Source of the DNA: Methylobacterium sp. 77
Lineage (GTDB): Bacteria; Pseudomonadota; Alphaproteobacteria; Rhizobiales; Beijerinckiaceae
Direction: 5' to 3'
Length of the DNA stretch: 64,000 nt
Assembly: GCF_000372825.1 (NCBI RefSeq)
Contig: NZ_KB910516.1
Coordinates: 404,011 to 468,010, forward strand
The translations under genes were made by a program, and so were the position numbers. This document shows positions 54,229-62,963 of the stretch, one piece after another; the stretch's first letter is position 1, and the number at the start of each line of letters is the position of its first letter. The notes under the pieces are model-generated. The model had not been told where the DNA came from. It made no database searches and saw only the letters and a list, made by a program, of their open reading frames with translations.

Positions 54229-55089
54229 ATGCGCTACACGCTCGGCTGCAGTCTGTCTTATAACATACTGTCGGATACGACCTTCATCTTCAATATCGAG
54301 GTGGCTCGTCTCAAGAGCCTCGAGATTCTCAGCGAGACGCTGACGCTCAAGCCGGACCTGAAGCGCGAGGTCTACATCTCGCCCGACCTGCAGAACCGCT
54401 ATCTCGGGGTGAATGTCCCCGCCGGCCAGTTTTCGCTGGAATACAATGCCGAGGTCGAACTCACCGTTCACCGGGCCGATCCCGCGACGATCAACGAGAC
54501 GCCGATCGGCCAGCTTCCCCTCGATATCCTGCCTTTCCTGCTGCCCAGCCGCTTCGTCTCGTCCGACCGGCTGACGCCCTTCGCGCAGGCCGAGTTCGGC
54601 GCGCTTCCCAAGGGACATCAGCGGGTCAACGCGATCTGCAACTGGATTCACGATCATCTGACCTACCAGCCCGGCACCAGCGACGGCGAGACCACCGCCG
54701 ACGAGAGCCTGCTCAAACGCGCTGGGGTCTGCCGCGATTTCGCGCATATCGGCACGGCCTTCTGCCGCGCGTTGGGCATCCCCGCCCGTTTCGTCAGCTG
54801 CTACGCCCACGGCCTCGTGCCGAGCGATTTCCACGCGGTGTTCGAAGCCTATCTCGACGGCCGCTGGTGGCTCTTCGACGCCACGCGCCAGGCCGATCTC
54901 GACGGGTTGGTGCGCATCGGTGTCGGTCGGGATGCGGCCGAGATCGCGTTCTCGACGCCTTACGGCAACATGCAGCCGGTCAACCAGCAGATCCGCATCG
55001 CGCGCTCGGACGGTCTCGGCAGCCCACCCCAGCGGACGGTGGACGCGATCTCGACGGAGTTGCCGGCCCCGCATGCAGGAGCGGCCTGA
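54229..55089 (+). CDS. Transglutaminase-like cysteine protease family protein
   Basis: The 286-aa product has an N-terminal beta-sandwich region (Bact_transglu_N type, about 1-120) and a transglutaminase-like domain. The triad is visible: Cys near 167 in RAGVCRDFAHIGTAFCRALG, His near 201 in PSDFHAVFEAYLDG, and Asp near 217 in WWLFDATRQ. There is no signal peptide, so it is cytosolic. Such proteins are annotated as peptidases or amidases; the real substrate is unknown. The start at ATG 54229 follows GGAGGAAGGAG, a very strong ribosome-binding site. Confidence 0.9.
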   Translation: MRYTLGCSLSYNILSDTTFIFNIEVARLKSLEILSETLTLKPDLKREVYISPDLQNRYLGVNVPAGQFSLEYNAEVELTVHRADPATINETPIGQLPLDILPFLLPSRFVSSDRLTPFAQAEFGALPKGHQRVNAICNWIHDHLTYQPGTSDGETTADESLLKRAGVCRDFAHIGTAFCRALGIPARFVSCYAHGLVPSDFHAVFEAYLDGRWWLFDATRQADLDGLVRIGVGRDAAEIAFSTPYGNMQPVNQQIRIARSDGLGSPPQRTVDAISTELPAPHAGAA

Positions 55090-55327
55090 CGACGCCTTCG
55101 CGCGACCCGGGTCCCTGCGGCCGGGCAGGGCCCCGGGCCATGGGCCGACAGGATCCTGTGATCCCGGTCCGGCCCACTCTCGCGAGGAAGGACAGGAGCT
55201 TTTCTCTGCTCGTTCGACTGTGCGTAATCCCGCAGCGATTGAATTTGCCGTCGCTTTTTCAATCCGAAGGTAAATCGATCGGCTATAGCTCGCCTCGTCC
55301 GATACAGACATCACGGAACGAGGCACG

Positions 55328-56071
55328 ATGGCAGCTGCTCTTCAGACGCGTGGATCCACATCTGCGGCCTACCGCGCGGCATTTCGGGCGGTCGGATCGC
55401 TGCGGCGCGAGACGGCGTTCGTCACCTTCGTCCTGATCGTCCAGTTGCTCCTCACCGCTCGCTTGGGCGGCCCTGGGAACGCGACCGGGTCTCTGTCGAA
55501 CGTTCTGCTCGACATCGCCGTCACCATCCTGCTCGTCCCCTACACGATGGCGATCTATCGCCATGCATTGGGCCTGCGGTCGCTGAGCATGTGGGCTCTG
55601 CTCGGAGAGGCGATACGGCGCAAGGATCTCGTCGCCTATCACCTCGGCTGGTATCTGCTCGGCATCCCCTGGACACGGGGCGTGGCCTATCTCCCGTCGG
55701 GACTCGGTCTTCTGATCCTTCCGGCCTTCTTTCTCGTCACCATCTGGCTTACGTGCCGCCTCTTCCCCGTGGGCCCGGCCCTCGCGATCGAGGGTCTAGA
55801 AATCACGGCCAGGGACGCGTTTCGCGCGACCGCCGGTCAGGTCTGGACCATCGTTTCCATCGGATTCCGAGCGGCGGCCCCGCTCGTGGCGATCGCGCTC
55901 CTCCTGGCCGCTCTGATCATCGCGACGAATGGTCGGACGGCGCCGCCCGTGATCCTCGGTGGAACCCTGATCCTGCTCTTCAGCGTATTCGGCCTCGTCC
56001 TCCGCTCCGTCCTCGAAGCGCAGATCTTTCACGCGCTCGGACTTTTCAGCCCGGGCCGGGAGGTGGAATAA
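55328..56071 (+). CDS. Integral membrane protein of unknown function (247 aa)
   Basis: The product has about six transmembrane segments (FVTFVLIVQLLLTARL, LLDIAVTILLVPYTMAIYRH, SGLGLLILPAFFLVTIWLTC, FRAAAPLVAIALLLAALIIA, ILGGTLILLFSVFGLVLRS) and a conserved amphipathic stretch, IEGLEITARDAFRATAGQVW. I do not recognise a defined family, though the layout resembles DUF-type membrane proteins encoded in Methylobacterium. GAGG precedes ATG 55328. It is 70 bp upstream of eutB and may be co-transcribed with it, but it does not look like an ethanolamine transporter (EutH or EAT family). Confidence 0.65.
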   Translation: MAAALQTRGSTSAAYRAAFRAVGSLRRETAFVTFVLIVQLLLTARLGGPGNATGSLSNVLLDIAVTILLVPYTMAIYRHALGLRSLSMWALLGEAIRRKDLVAYHLGWYLLGIPWTRGVAYLPSGLGLLILPAFFLVTIWLTCRLFPVGPALAIEGLEITARDAFRATAGQVWTIVSIGFRAAAPLVAIALLLAALIIATNGRTAPPVILGGTLILLFSVFGLVLRSVLEAQIFHALGLFSPGREVE

Positions 56072-56140
56072 AGATCTGGCCGGGTGGCTCGATTTTCGCG
56101 ACGCCGGGTTTACGCGACGGCGGCGCAGGAGCGTTGAAAC

Positions 56141-57541
56141 ATGACCTATCGCCATATCGTCGGCCCCAAGACCCATGTCTTCGCCGATCTCGCGGCGCTG
56201 ATGGCGAAGGCGACGCCGCTCCGCTCGGGAGACCGCCTCGCCGGCATCGCCGCGGAATCGGCGGAGGAGGGGATGGCGGCGCGCTGGTGCCTGTCTGAGG
56301 TGCCGCTGTCGGAGATTCTGGCGAGACCGCTCATCCCGTACGAGGAGGACGACGTCACCCGCCTCATCCTCGACACCCATGACGCGGTTGCCTTCAAGGA
56401 GATCGCGCATCTGACGGTAGGGGATTTTCGCGAATTCCTGATCAAGGCCTCACCCGAGACCCTGACCCGGATCTCGCCAGCCATCACGCCCGAGATCGCC
56501 GCGGCGGTCTCGAAGATCATGCGGCACCAGGACCTGATCCTGGTGGCACGCAAATGCCGCGTGGTCACGAAGTTCCGCAACACGATCGGACTGCCGGGCC
56601 GGCTCTCCGTGCGGCTCCAGCCCAACCACCCCACCGACGACGCGGCCGGCATCACCGCGGCCATCGTCGACGGTCTGTCCTATGGCTGCGGCGACGCCGT
56701 GATCGGCCTCAACCCGGCCTCGGATTCGGTCTCCACCCTGAGCGGACTGCTCCACCTCTTCGACGACCTGATCCAGCGCCTCGCGATCCCGACCCAGGGC
56801 TGCATCCTGACCCATGTCACCACCACCCTGGAGGCGATGAACCGGGGGCTGCCCGTAGATCTCGTGTTCCAGTCGATCGCGGGGACACAGAAAGCGAATG
56901 CCAGCTTCGGCGTCACCCTTCCGATCCTGAAGGAGGCGCACGAGGCGGCCCTCGCCCTGAAGCGCGGCACCGTGGGCGACAATTGCATGTATTTCGAGAC
57001 CGGACAGGGTTCGGCGCTCTCGGCAAACGCCCATCACGGCATCGACCAGCAGACCCTGGAAGCGCGGGCCTATGCCGTGGCACGTCCGTTCCGGCCGCTC
57101 CTCGTCAACACCGTGGTCGGGTTCATCGGACCGGAATACCTCTATGACGGTCGCGAGATCATCCGGGCCGGGCTGGAGGACCATTTCTGCGGCAAGCTCA
57201 TGGGCCTGCCGCTCGGGTGCGACGTTTGCTACACCAACCATGCCGAAGCCGACCAGAACGACATGGACACGCTCCTGACCTTGCTGGGGGCGGCCGGCTG
57301 CACCTTCGTCATGGGCATTCCCGGCGCCGACGACGTGATGCTCAACTACCAATCCACCTCCTTCCACGACTCGCTCTACGTGCGCGAGGTGCTCGGCCTG
57401 AAGCGCGCGCCGGAATTCGAGGCGTGGCTCGAACAGATCGGCCTCACCGACGCGGATGGGGCTCTCCTGCCCGAGGGGCCGAGCGCCCGCCTCATCGCGG
57501 CCGCGCCCGGCCTGTCCGCCGAGAAGGGAATCGCCGCATGA
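56141..57541 (+). CDS. eutB: Ethanolamine ammonia-lyase large subunit
   Basis: EutB with EutC forms the B12-dependent lyase that splits ethanolamine to acetaldehyde and ammonia. The 466-aa product shows [40 protein letters not shown], the cobalamin/substrate barrel motif [18 protein letters not shown], and [24 protein letters not shown] nine bases before ATG 56141 sets the start. eutC follows with a 4-bp overlap. No carboxysome-like shell genes, EutJ or acetaldehyde dehydrogenase are in the window, so this is the short, shell-free type. Confidence 0.95.
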   Translation: MTYRHIVGPKTHVFADLAALMAKATPLRSGDRLAGIAAESAEEGMAARWCLSEVPLSEILARPLIPYEEDDVTRLILDTHDAVAFKEIAHLTVGDFREFLIKASPETLTRISPAITPEIAAAVSKIMRHQDLILVARKCRVVTKFRNTIGLPGRLSVRLQPNHPTDDAAGITAAIVDGLSYGCGDAVIGLNPASDSVSTLSGLLHLFDDLIQRLAIPTQGCILTHVTTTLEAMNRGLPVDLVFQSIAGTQKANASFGVTLPILKEAHEAALALKRGTVGDNCMYFETGQGSALSANAHHGIDQQTLEARAYAVARPFRPLLVNTVVGFIGPEYLYDGREIIRAGLEDHFCGKLMGLPLGCDVCYTNHAEADQNDMDTLLTLLGAAGCTFVMGIPGADDVMLNYQSTSFHDSLYVREVLGLKRAPEFEAWLEQIGLTDADGALLPEGPSARLIAAAPGLSAEKGIAA

Positions 57542-58347
57542 GCGCCGACGACGCGACGATGGACCCCTGGGCCAGATTGAGCCGGCTGACACCGGCCCGG
57601 ATCGGACTCGGACGGGCCGGCACCGGCATGCCCACCATCGAGGTGCTGCGCTTCGGGCTCGCCCATGCCCAGGCGCGGGACGCGGTTCACACGCCGATGG
57701 ATGCCGCTGAGGTGGCGTCCGGGATCGCTTCCCTGGGTTATCCCACACTCAGCCTCGCCTCGGCGGCACCAGACCGGGCGACCTACCTGCGCCGTCCGGA
57801 TCTCGGGCGGACCCTGAGCGACGAAAGCGCGACGATCCTGCACGACCGACCGTCAGAGCCGGTGGACCTCGCCATCGTCGTGGCGGACGGGCTCTCGGCC
57901 CGGGCGGTGCACGAGGGTGCGGCCGGCTTCCTCGCCGCCTTCAAACCGCATATCGACAAGGCCGGCTGGACCCTGGCTCCCATCGTGGTGGCGACGCAAG
58001 GACGCGTCGCTCTCGGCGACGGGATCGGCGCGGCGCTGAACGCCCGTGCCGTGGCCGTCCTCATCGGCGAGCGGCCCGGCCTGTCGTCGCCCGACAGCCT
58101 CGGCATCTACCTCACCCTCGACCCGCGCGTCGGGCGTTCGGATGCCGAACGCAACTGCATCTCCAACGTCCGTCCCGCGGGACTCTCCCACGATCTCGCA
58201 GCGTTCAAGCTCGAGTGGCTCCTGCGGGAGGCCTTCATACGCGGGATTACCGGGGTGAACCTCAAGGACGGCAGCGGTCTCGAACTCGAACCCCCGCCGC
58301 GGCAGCAGGCGTTGGAAAATGGGGTCGACACCGCCTCGCAGGCCTGA
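57538..58347 (+). CDS. eutC: Ethanolamine ammonia-lyase small subunit
   Basis: The 269-aa EutC contributes the adenosylcobalamin-binding site of the lyase. Marks are [57 protein letters not shown], and [20 protein letters not shown] (late conserved region). The ATG overlaps the eutB stop (ATGA), the usual coupling for this pair. No terminator is clear downstream; a 591-bp repeat-bearing intergenic region follows. Confidence 0.95.
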   Translation: MSADDATMDPWARLSRLTPARIGLGRAGTGMPTIEVLRFGLAHAQARDAVHTPMDAAEVASGIASLGYPTLSLASAAPDRATYLRRPDLGRTLSDESATILHDRPSEPVDLAIVVADGLSARAVHEGAAGFLAAFKPHIDKAGWTLAPIVVATQGRVALGDGIGAALNARAVAVLIGERPGLSSPDSLGIYLTLDPRVGRSDAERNCISNVRPAGLSHDLAAFKLEWLLREAFIRGITGVNLKDGSGLELEPPPRQQALENGVDTASQA

Positions 58348-58938
58348 GCGATCGGGCGACGGCACGCATCGGTGATCGAGGGAGCAGGTTTTCGGTCGAA
58401 CGACCTCGCGATGTCTCGGCGGTCAGGTCTGCTTTCCCTGCAATCCCAGTGTTGGGAATATGCAGGGGCGAGCGGTGCTGCGACCCCGAGAACCACGCAT
58501 GAAACCGCACCTTGTGCTGTCGCAGATCTGGTCTGGACGGGACCTCTGCGTATGCGCGGATGAATTTACCTTGCCCTGCCGAGACTTACCCACGCGCCGG
58601 AGAGACGTGCCGACAGACTTGCAGAGAGACTTGCCGGCCGGATCGATCTGAAGAGCTTCGACTGCTCTTGGCTCAAGCGTGGCTGTGGCGGGGTCGCAAC
58701 ACCGCGAAAGCATCCCGACTTCGCCTTGGGACACGCCCTCATTCGCCGCGATCCCGCCATAAACCGGGACCACCTCAACATCCGCGGTAAACGACAGTTT
58801 CCCCAACGCTTTACCGCTGAATTCCGAGACTGCGTTTCACGGTGTCGAACGACGCTTCACCGGCGTCGCGTGCCATCGCGTTGATAACCGACAGCCGGGC
58901 TTCGCCCGAAGCGTATGAGACGGGGGCCGAGAGAGCCG
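58348..58938. other. Intergenic region with an inverted repeat and 12-bp tandem repeats
   Basis: No supported gene. GCGGTGCTGCGACCCCG (58472-58488) and CGGGGTCGCAACACCGC (58689-58705) are inverted copies with one mismatch, 200 bp apart. Between them 58602-58637 is three 12-bp degenerate repeats of the form GAGACTTGCCGA. Minus and plus frames over this stretch are noise. It may be a MITE remnant or a structured leader of ilvD. Confidence 0.6.
58602..58637. repeat. Three 12-bp degenerate tandem repeats
   Basis: GAGACGTGCCGA, CAGACTTGCAGA and GAGACTTGCCGG follow one another without gaps. A related GAGACTTACCCA lies just upstream at 58581. Confidence 0.65.
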
Positions 58939-60669
58939 ATGGACGCGCGTACCACAGACAAGTCGAAGCTTCCGAGCCGTCACGTCACGGAAGGGCCCGA
59001 GCGGGCTCCGCACCGCTCGTATCTCTACGCGATGGGTCTCACCAAGCAGCAGATTCACCAGCCGCTGGTGGGTGTGGCTTCGTGCTGGAACGAGGCGGCG
59101 CCCTGCAACATCTCGCTGATGCGCCAGGCGCAGGCGGTGAAGAAGGGTGTGGCCGCCGCCAACGGCACGCCGCGCGAGTTCTGCACCATCACGGTCACCG
59201 ACGGCATCGCCATGGGCCATGCCGGCATGCGCGCCTCGCTGCCCTCACGCGAGGTCATCGCCGACTCGGTCGAACTGACCATGCGCGGCCATGCCTATGA
59301 CGCCCTCGTCGGCCTCGCCGGCTGCGACAAGTCCTTGCCCGGCATGATGATGGCGATGGTGCGCCTCAACGTGCCCTCGATCTTCATCTATGGTGGCTCG
59401 ATCCTGCCGGGTTCGTTCCGCGGCAAGCCGGTCACCGTGCAGGACCTGTTCGAAGCGGTCGGCAAGCACGCCGTCGGCGACATGACCCTCGACGATCTCG
59501 ACGAACTGGAACAGGTCGCCTGCCCCTCGGCCGGTGCCTGCGGCGCGCAGTTCACCGCCAACACCATGGCGACCGTCTCCGAGGCCATCGGCCTCGCGCT
59601 ACCCTATTCGGCGGGCGCACCGGCTCCTTACGAGATCCGCGACAGATTCTGCATGACCGCGGGCGAGAAGGTGATGGAGCTCATCGCCAAGAACATCCGC
59701 CCGCGCGACATCGTCACCCGCAAGAGTCTCGAGAACGCGGCGGCCGCCGTCGCGGCCTCGGGCGGCTCCACCAACGCGGCCCTGCACCTGCCGGCGATCG
59801 CGCATGAATGCGGCATCAAGTTCGACCTGTTCGACGTCGCCGAGATCTTCAAGCGCACGCCCTACATCGCCGACCTGAAGCCGGGCGGACGTTACGTCGC
59901 CAAGGACATGTTCGAGGTCGGTGGCATCCCCCTGCTGATCAAGACGCTGCTCGATCACGGCTTCATCCACGGCGATTGCATGACGGTCACCGGCCGCACC
60001 ATCGCCGAGAACATGGAGCACGTCGCCTGGAACCCGGACCAGGACGTGGTCCGCCCCGCCAATGCGCCCATCACCGTCACCGGCGGCGTCGTCGGCCTGC
60101 GCGGCAACCTCGCACCGCAGGGCGCCATCGTGAAGGTCGCCGGCATGTCGGCCGAGAAACAGGTCTTCACCGGCCCCGCTCGCGTGTTCGACGGCGAGGA
60201 GGCCTGTTTCGAGGCGGTCCAGAAGCGCACCTACAAGGAAGGCGAAGTCCTGGTCATCCGCTACGAGGGTCCGAAGGGCGGTCCCGGCATGCGCGAGATG
60301 CTCTCGACCACCGCCGCTCTCTACGGCCAGGGCATGGGCGACAAGGTCGCGCTCATCACAGACGGTCGCTTCTCCGGCGCCACGCGCGGATTCTGCGTCG
60401 GCCATGTCGGCCCCGAGGCCGCCATCGGCGGACCGATCGGGCTGATCAAGGACGGCGACATGATCACCCTCGATGCGATCAAGGGCACGCTCGACGTGGC
60501 CGTGACCGACGAGGAATTCGCCAAGCGCCGGGCGGAATGGACGCCGCGGACCAATACCGCGACCTCCGGCTACCTCTGGAAGTACATGCAGACTGTCGGA
60601 CCTGCAGTGGACGGTGCCGTCACCCATCCGGGGGGCGCCGAGGAGATTCAGACCTATGCGGATGTCTAG
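58939..60669 (+). CDS. ilvD: Dihydroxyacid dehydratase
   Basis: IlvD makes the 2-oxo acids of valine and isoleucine from dihydroxy acids using an iron-sulfur cluster. The 576-aa product has the cluster cysteines in ASCWNEAAPCNISLMRQAQ, LAGCDKSLPGMMMAM, and ACPSAGACGAQFTANTMATV. Other marks are ASGGSTNAALHLPAIAHECG and LITDGRFSGATRGFCVGHVG. ATG 58939 fits the family start and has GAGAG before it. Its last 14 bp are overlapped by the start of the exoR-like gene, an unusual pairing that suggests coupling. Confidence 0.96.
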   Translation: MDARTTDKSKLPSRHVTEGPERAPHRSYLYAMGLTKQQIHQPLVGVASCWNEAAPCNISLMRQAQAVKKGVAAANGTPREFCTITVTDGIAMGHAGMRASLPSREVIADSVELTMRGHAYDALVGLAGCDKSLPGMMMAMVRLNVPSIFIYGGSILPGSFRGKPVTVQDLFEAVGKHAVGDMTLDDLDELEQVACPSAGACGAQFTANTMATVSEAIGLALPYSAGAPAPYEIRDRFCMTAGEKVMELIAKNIRPRDIVTRKSLENAAAAVAASGGSTNAALHLPAIAHECGIKFDLFDVAEIFKRTPYIADLKPGGRYVAKDMFEVGGIPLLIKTLLDHGFIHGDCMTVTGRTIAENMEHVAWNPDQDVVRPANAPITVTGGVVGLRGNLAPQGAIVKVAGMSAEKQVFTGPARVFDGEEACFEAVQKRTYKEGEVLVIRYEGPKGGPGMREMLSTTAALYGQGMGDKVALITDGRFSGATRGFCVGHVGPEAAIGGPIGLIKDGDMITLDAIKGTLDVAVTDEEFAKRRAEWTPRTNTATSGYLWKYMQTVGPAVDGAVTHPGGAEEIQTYADV

Positions 60670-61555
60670 GACTGACCTTCGCCGGCCCGCGCGGCCGGCA
60701 GGGGCCGATCCCGGTCGCACCGCTCGTCGGGTGGGGCGTCATGTGGCGGCGCTCGGGCTGCTCCTCGTCGGCGCCACCTCGGCGCTAGCGCTGGACCCCG
60801 CCGCGCGCACGCCGGTGCCGGCGACGGGCGGCTACCGCACGGCTCGAGAGGCCCTGCGCTCCGGCGTCCGCGACTACAATGCCGGCGACAAGGAAGGCGC
60901 CGCCCGCGCGCTCGAATACGCCGCCGGCCAGGGCCATGCTCTCGCCTTGTGGAAGCTCGGCCGGATGTATGCCGAAGGCGACGGCGTACCCCATGACGAT
61001 CTGAAGGCGTTCGAGTTCTTCTCCCGCATCGCCGACGACAATACCGACGACGGGCCGGACACCCAGAATTCGGGCGTGGTCGCCAGCGCCTTCACGGCGC
61101 TCGGCACGTATTTCCTCGATGGGATCAAGGGCACCTACGTGCGCTCGAACCCGGAGCGGGCATACGACATGTTCAACTATGCGGCCTCGTATTTCGGCGA
61201 TCCGAACGCGCAGTACAATCTCGCACGCCTCTACCTCGAAGGGACCGGCGTCGATGCCGACCCGCGTCAGGCGGCTCGGTGGTTCAACCTCGCCGCCGAG
61301 AAGGGCCATGCTCCGGCACAGGCGCTGCTGGGCGATCTGCTGATGAACGGGCAGGGCGTGCCGGCTCAACGGGCTCGCGGTCTGATGTGGCTTTCGCTCG
61401 CGCGGGAATCGGCCCAGGGGCGCAAGGACGACTGGATCGTCGCGCTCTCGGACAAGGCATGGGCGACCGCCACCGAGGAGGAGAAGGCCGCAGCCCAGGC
61501 ACAAGCCCTGCAGGCTCAGGCGCAGGTCACCGGCTCGGCGAGACGGAGACGGTAG
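60656..61555 (+). CDS. exoR: ExoR-like Sel1-repeat periplasmic regulator
   Basis: The 299-aa product has a signal peptide (RHVAALGLLLVGATSALA) and Sel1/TPR repeats. The order and wording (ALRSGVRDYNAGDKEGAARA, ALWKLGRMYAEGDGVPHDDL, AQYNLARLYLEGTGVDADPR, and AARWFNLAAEKGHAPAQALL) match S. meliloti ExoR, the periplasmic inhibitor of the ExoS-ChvI kinase system that controls succinoglycan and flagella. A Sel1 protein of other use is possible. The start at 60656 has AGGAGA nine bases upstream; an ATG at 60662 is also in frame. It overlaps ilvD by 14 bp. Confidence 0.7.
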   Translation: MRMSRTDLRRPARPAGADPGRTARRVGRHVAALGLLLVGATSALALDPAARTPVPATGGYRTAREALRSGVRDYNAGDKEGAARALEYAAGQGHALALWKLGRMYAEGDGVPHDDLKAFEFFSRIADDNTDDGPDTQNSGVVASAFTALGTYFLDGIKGTYVRSNPERAYDMFNYAASYFGDPNAQYNLARLYLEGTGVDADPRQAARWFNLAAEKGHAPAQALLGDLLMNGQGVPAQRARGLMWLSLARESAQGRKDDWIVALSDKAWATATEEEKAAAQAQALQAQAQVTGSARRRR

Positions 61556-61616
61556 GCGCGCGCCGGGCTGTCAGCCCGGCGACCATGTTGGATGGTTCGA
61601 TCGGTCTCTCGACGAT

Positions 61617-62240
61617 CTAGTTCGTCTTCGCCGCCACGGCGGTCACGAAAGACGGACGGTTCAACGTCGCATCGACATAGGCGGCGAGCTTCGGCCAGCG
61701 TCCGGCATCGACCGTTTCCTTCGCCAGTCGAAGGTTATGGAAGACGGTGACGACCGAGATGTCCGCGATGCTGAAGGCGTCGCCCACGAGGTAAGGCCCC
61801 GTGATCTGACTCTCCAGATAGTCAAAGAGCTTCGGAAAATCTTCGGTCACCGCTTTGGCGACCACGGCCTCGTCGCCGGTCTTTCCCATCATCACCGGCT
61901 TCACGATCCGCTCCGAGAACGGCTTGATCATCACCGAAAACATCTCGGTATCGCCGAACTTATCGAACCAGACCGCGCGGGCCCGCTCCTTCGGAGCCTG
62001 AGGCCAGAGGGCAGGGGCCGGGTGCTTGGCCTCGATATAGGCGGAGATCGCCGAGGAATCGGCGAGGCGGAAGCCGTCATCCTCGATCGCCGGGATCTTG
62101 CCGAGCGGGCTGCAGGCCTGAAAACTCTCATCGGGAGCATGGAAGAAAACCGGCCTGTGCTCGAAGGCGACGTCCTTCTCGGCGAGGGTCACGAGAATCT
62201 TGCGGACGAAGGGCGAGTAACTGGTGCCGTAGAGGATCAT
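61617..62240 (-). CDS. Glutathione S-transferase
   Basis: The 207-aa product has the thioredoxin-fold domain (ILYGTSYSPFVRKILVTLAE, then SPLGKIPAIEDDGFRLADSS, with Ser and the ES/DS glutathione-binding motif) and an all-helical C-terminal domain (GPYLVGDAFSIADISVVTVF, the conserved N-capping box). Such beta-like GSTs conjugate or reduce xenobiotics. ATG 62240 is where conservation starts; the longer frame to 62291 is not supported. It is transcribed toward the exoR-like gene (convergent, 61 bp). Confidence 0.93.
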   Translation of the reverse strand: MILYGTSYSPFVRKILVTLAEKDVAFEHRPVFFHAPDESFQACSPLGKIPAIEDDGFRLADSSAISAYIEAKHPAPALWPQAPKERARAVWFDKFGDTEMFSVMIKPFSERIVKPVMMGKTGDEAVVAKAVTEDFPKLFDYLESQITGPYLVGDAFSIADISVVTVFHNLRLAKETVDAGRWPKLAAYVDATLNRPSFVTAVAAKTN

Positions 62241-62306
62241 GCGGAGAAGAAACCTGCTGTGATGGGACGATGCGGCTGCCTGCGGGGGCATGAGCCGTAC
62301 TCATGA

Positions 62307-62963
62307 TCACATAGGGCCGTGATCCCATTCGATCACCCCATGCAGGGCGTAGCCGCCGAAAAGCTGCCGCACGCGAACCCGACGCCTCGCCTGCCGGGCC
62401 ATCTCAGAAAGGGCGCGGGGAAGGTCGTGCCGTGGGGTCACGTCGAACCCCGCGAGCCAGCGATTGAGCACCCATCGCGCCGGGCGGGGCAGGCGGGCCT
62501 GATCCCCGAAATCGACCACGTGCAGGGCACCCGCCGGCGCCACGTGGCCGGCGGATTCGGCAAGGACCGCATTCCAGGGTGGGATCATCGACAAGGCGTA
62601 GGAGATCACGATCCGGTCGAATGCCGCTTCACCGAACAGGGCGGCGGGGTCGAAGGCCGTGGCGTCGCCCCTGGCGAGGCGGATGCGATGACCGAGACTG
62701 GCGCGGGCGACGGCGCGGCCCGCCGTGTCGAGCATCTCCGCCGAAACGTCGAGGCCGAAGCAGCGGGCCTCCGGATAGGTCCGGGCGATGCGGACGAGAT
62801 TGCGCCCGGTGCCGCAGCCGATCTCCAGCACGCTGCCACCGACGGGCGGCTGAAGCTCCGCGATCATCGCATCGCGGCCGAGGAGGTAGAATTTCCGGCT
62901 GGCATCGTAGATGTGGCGCTGGCGCCGGTACATCCGGTCCATCAGGCGCGCCGCCTCGCTCAT
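62307..62963 (-). CDS. btaB: Betaine lipid synthase methyltransferase (BtaB-like)
   Basis: BtaB trimethylates the DGHS headgroup to give DGTS betaine lipid. The 218-aa product is a class I methyltransferase with VLEIGCGTGRNLVRIARTYP (SAM loop), CFGLDVSAEMLDTAGRAVAR, and IVISYALSMIPPWNAVLAES. It is read directly after btaA with overlapping stop and start (ATGA), which supports the pairing. The function by position is strong; substrate proof is absent. Confidence 0.85.
   Translation of the reverse strand: MSEAARLMDRMYRRQRHIYDASRKFYLLGRDAMIAELQPPVGGSVLEIGCGTGRNLVRIARTYPEARCFGLDVSAEMLDTAGRAVARASLGHRIRLARGDATAFDPAALFGEAAFDRIVISYALSMIPPWNAVLAESAGHVAPAGALHVVDFGDQARLPRPARWVLNRWLAGFDVTPRHDLPRALSEMARQARRRVRVRQLFGGYALHGVIEWDHGPM

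Noticed and set aside
58423..58806. Minus-strand ORF thought to be an IS transposase fragment
   Set aside because: No transposase motif (DDE or similar) was found; the frame runs across tandem repeats.
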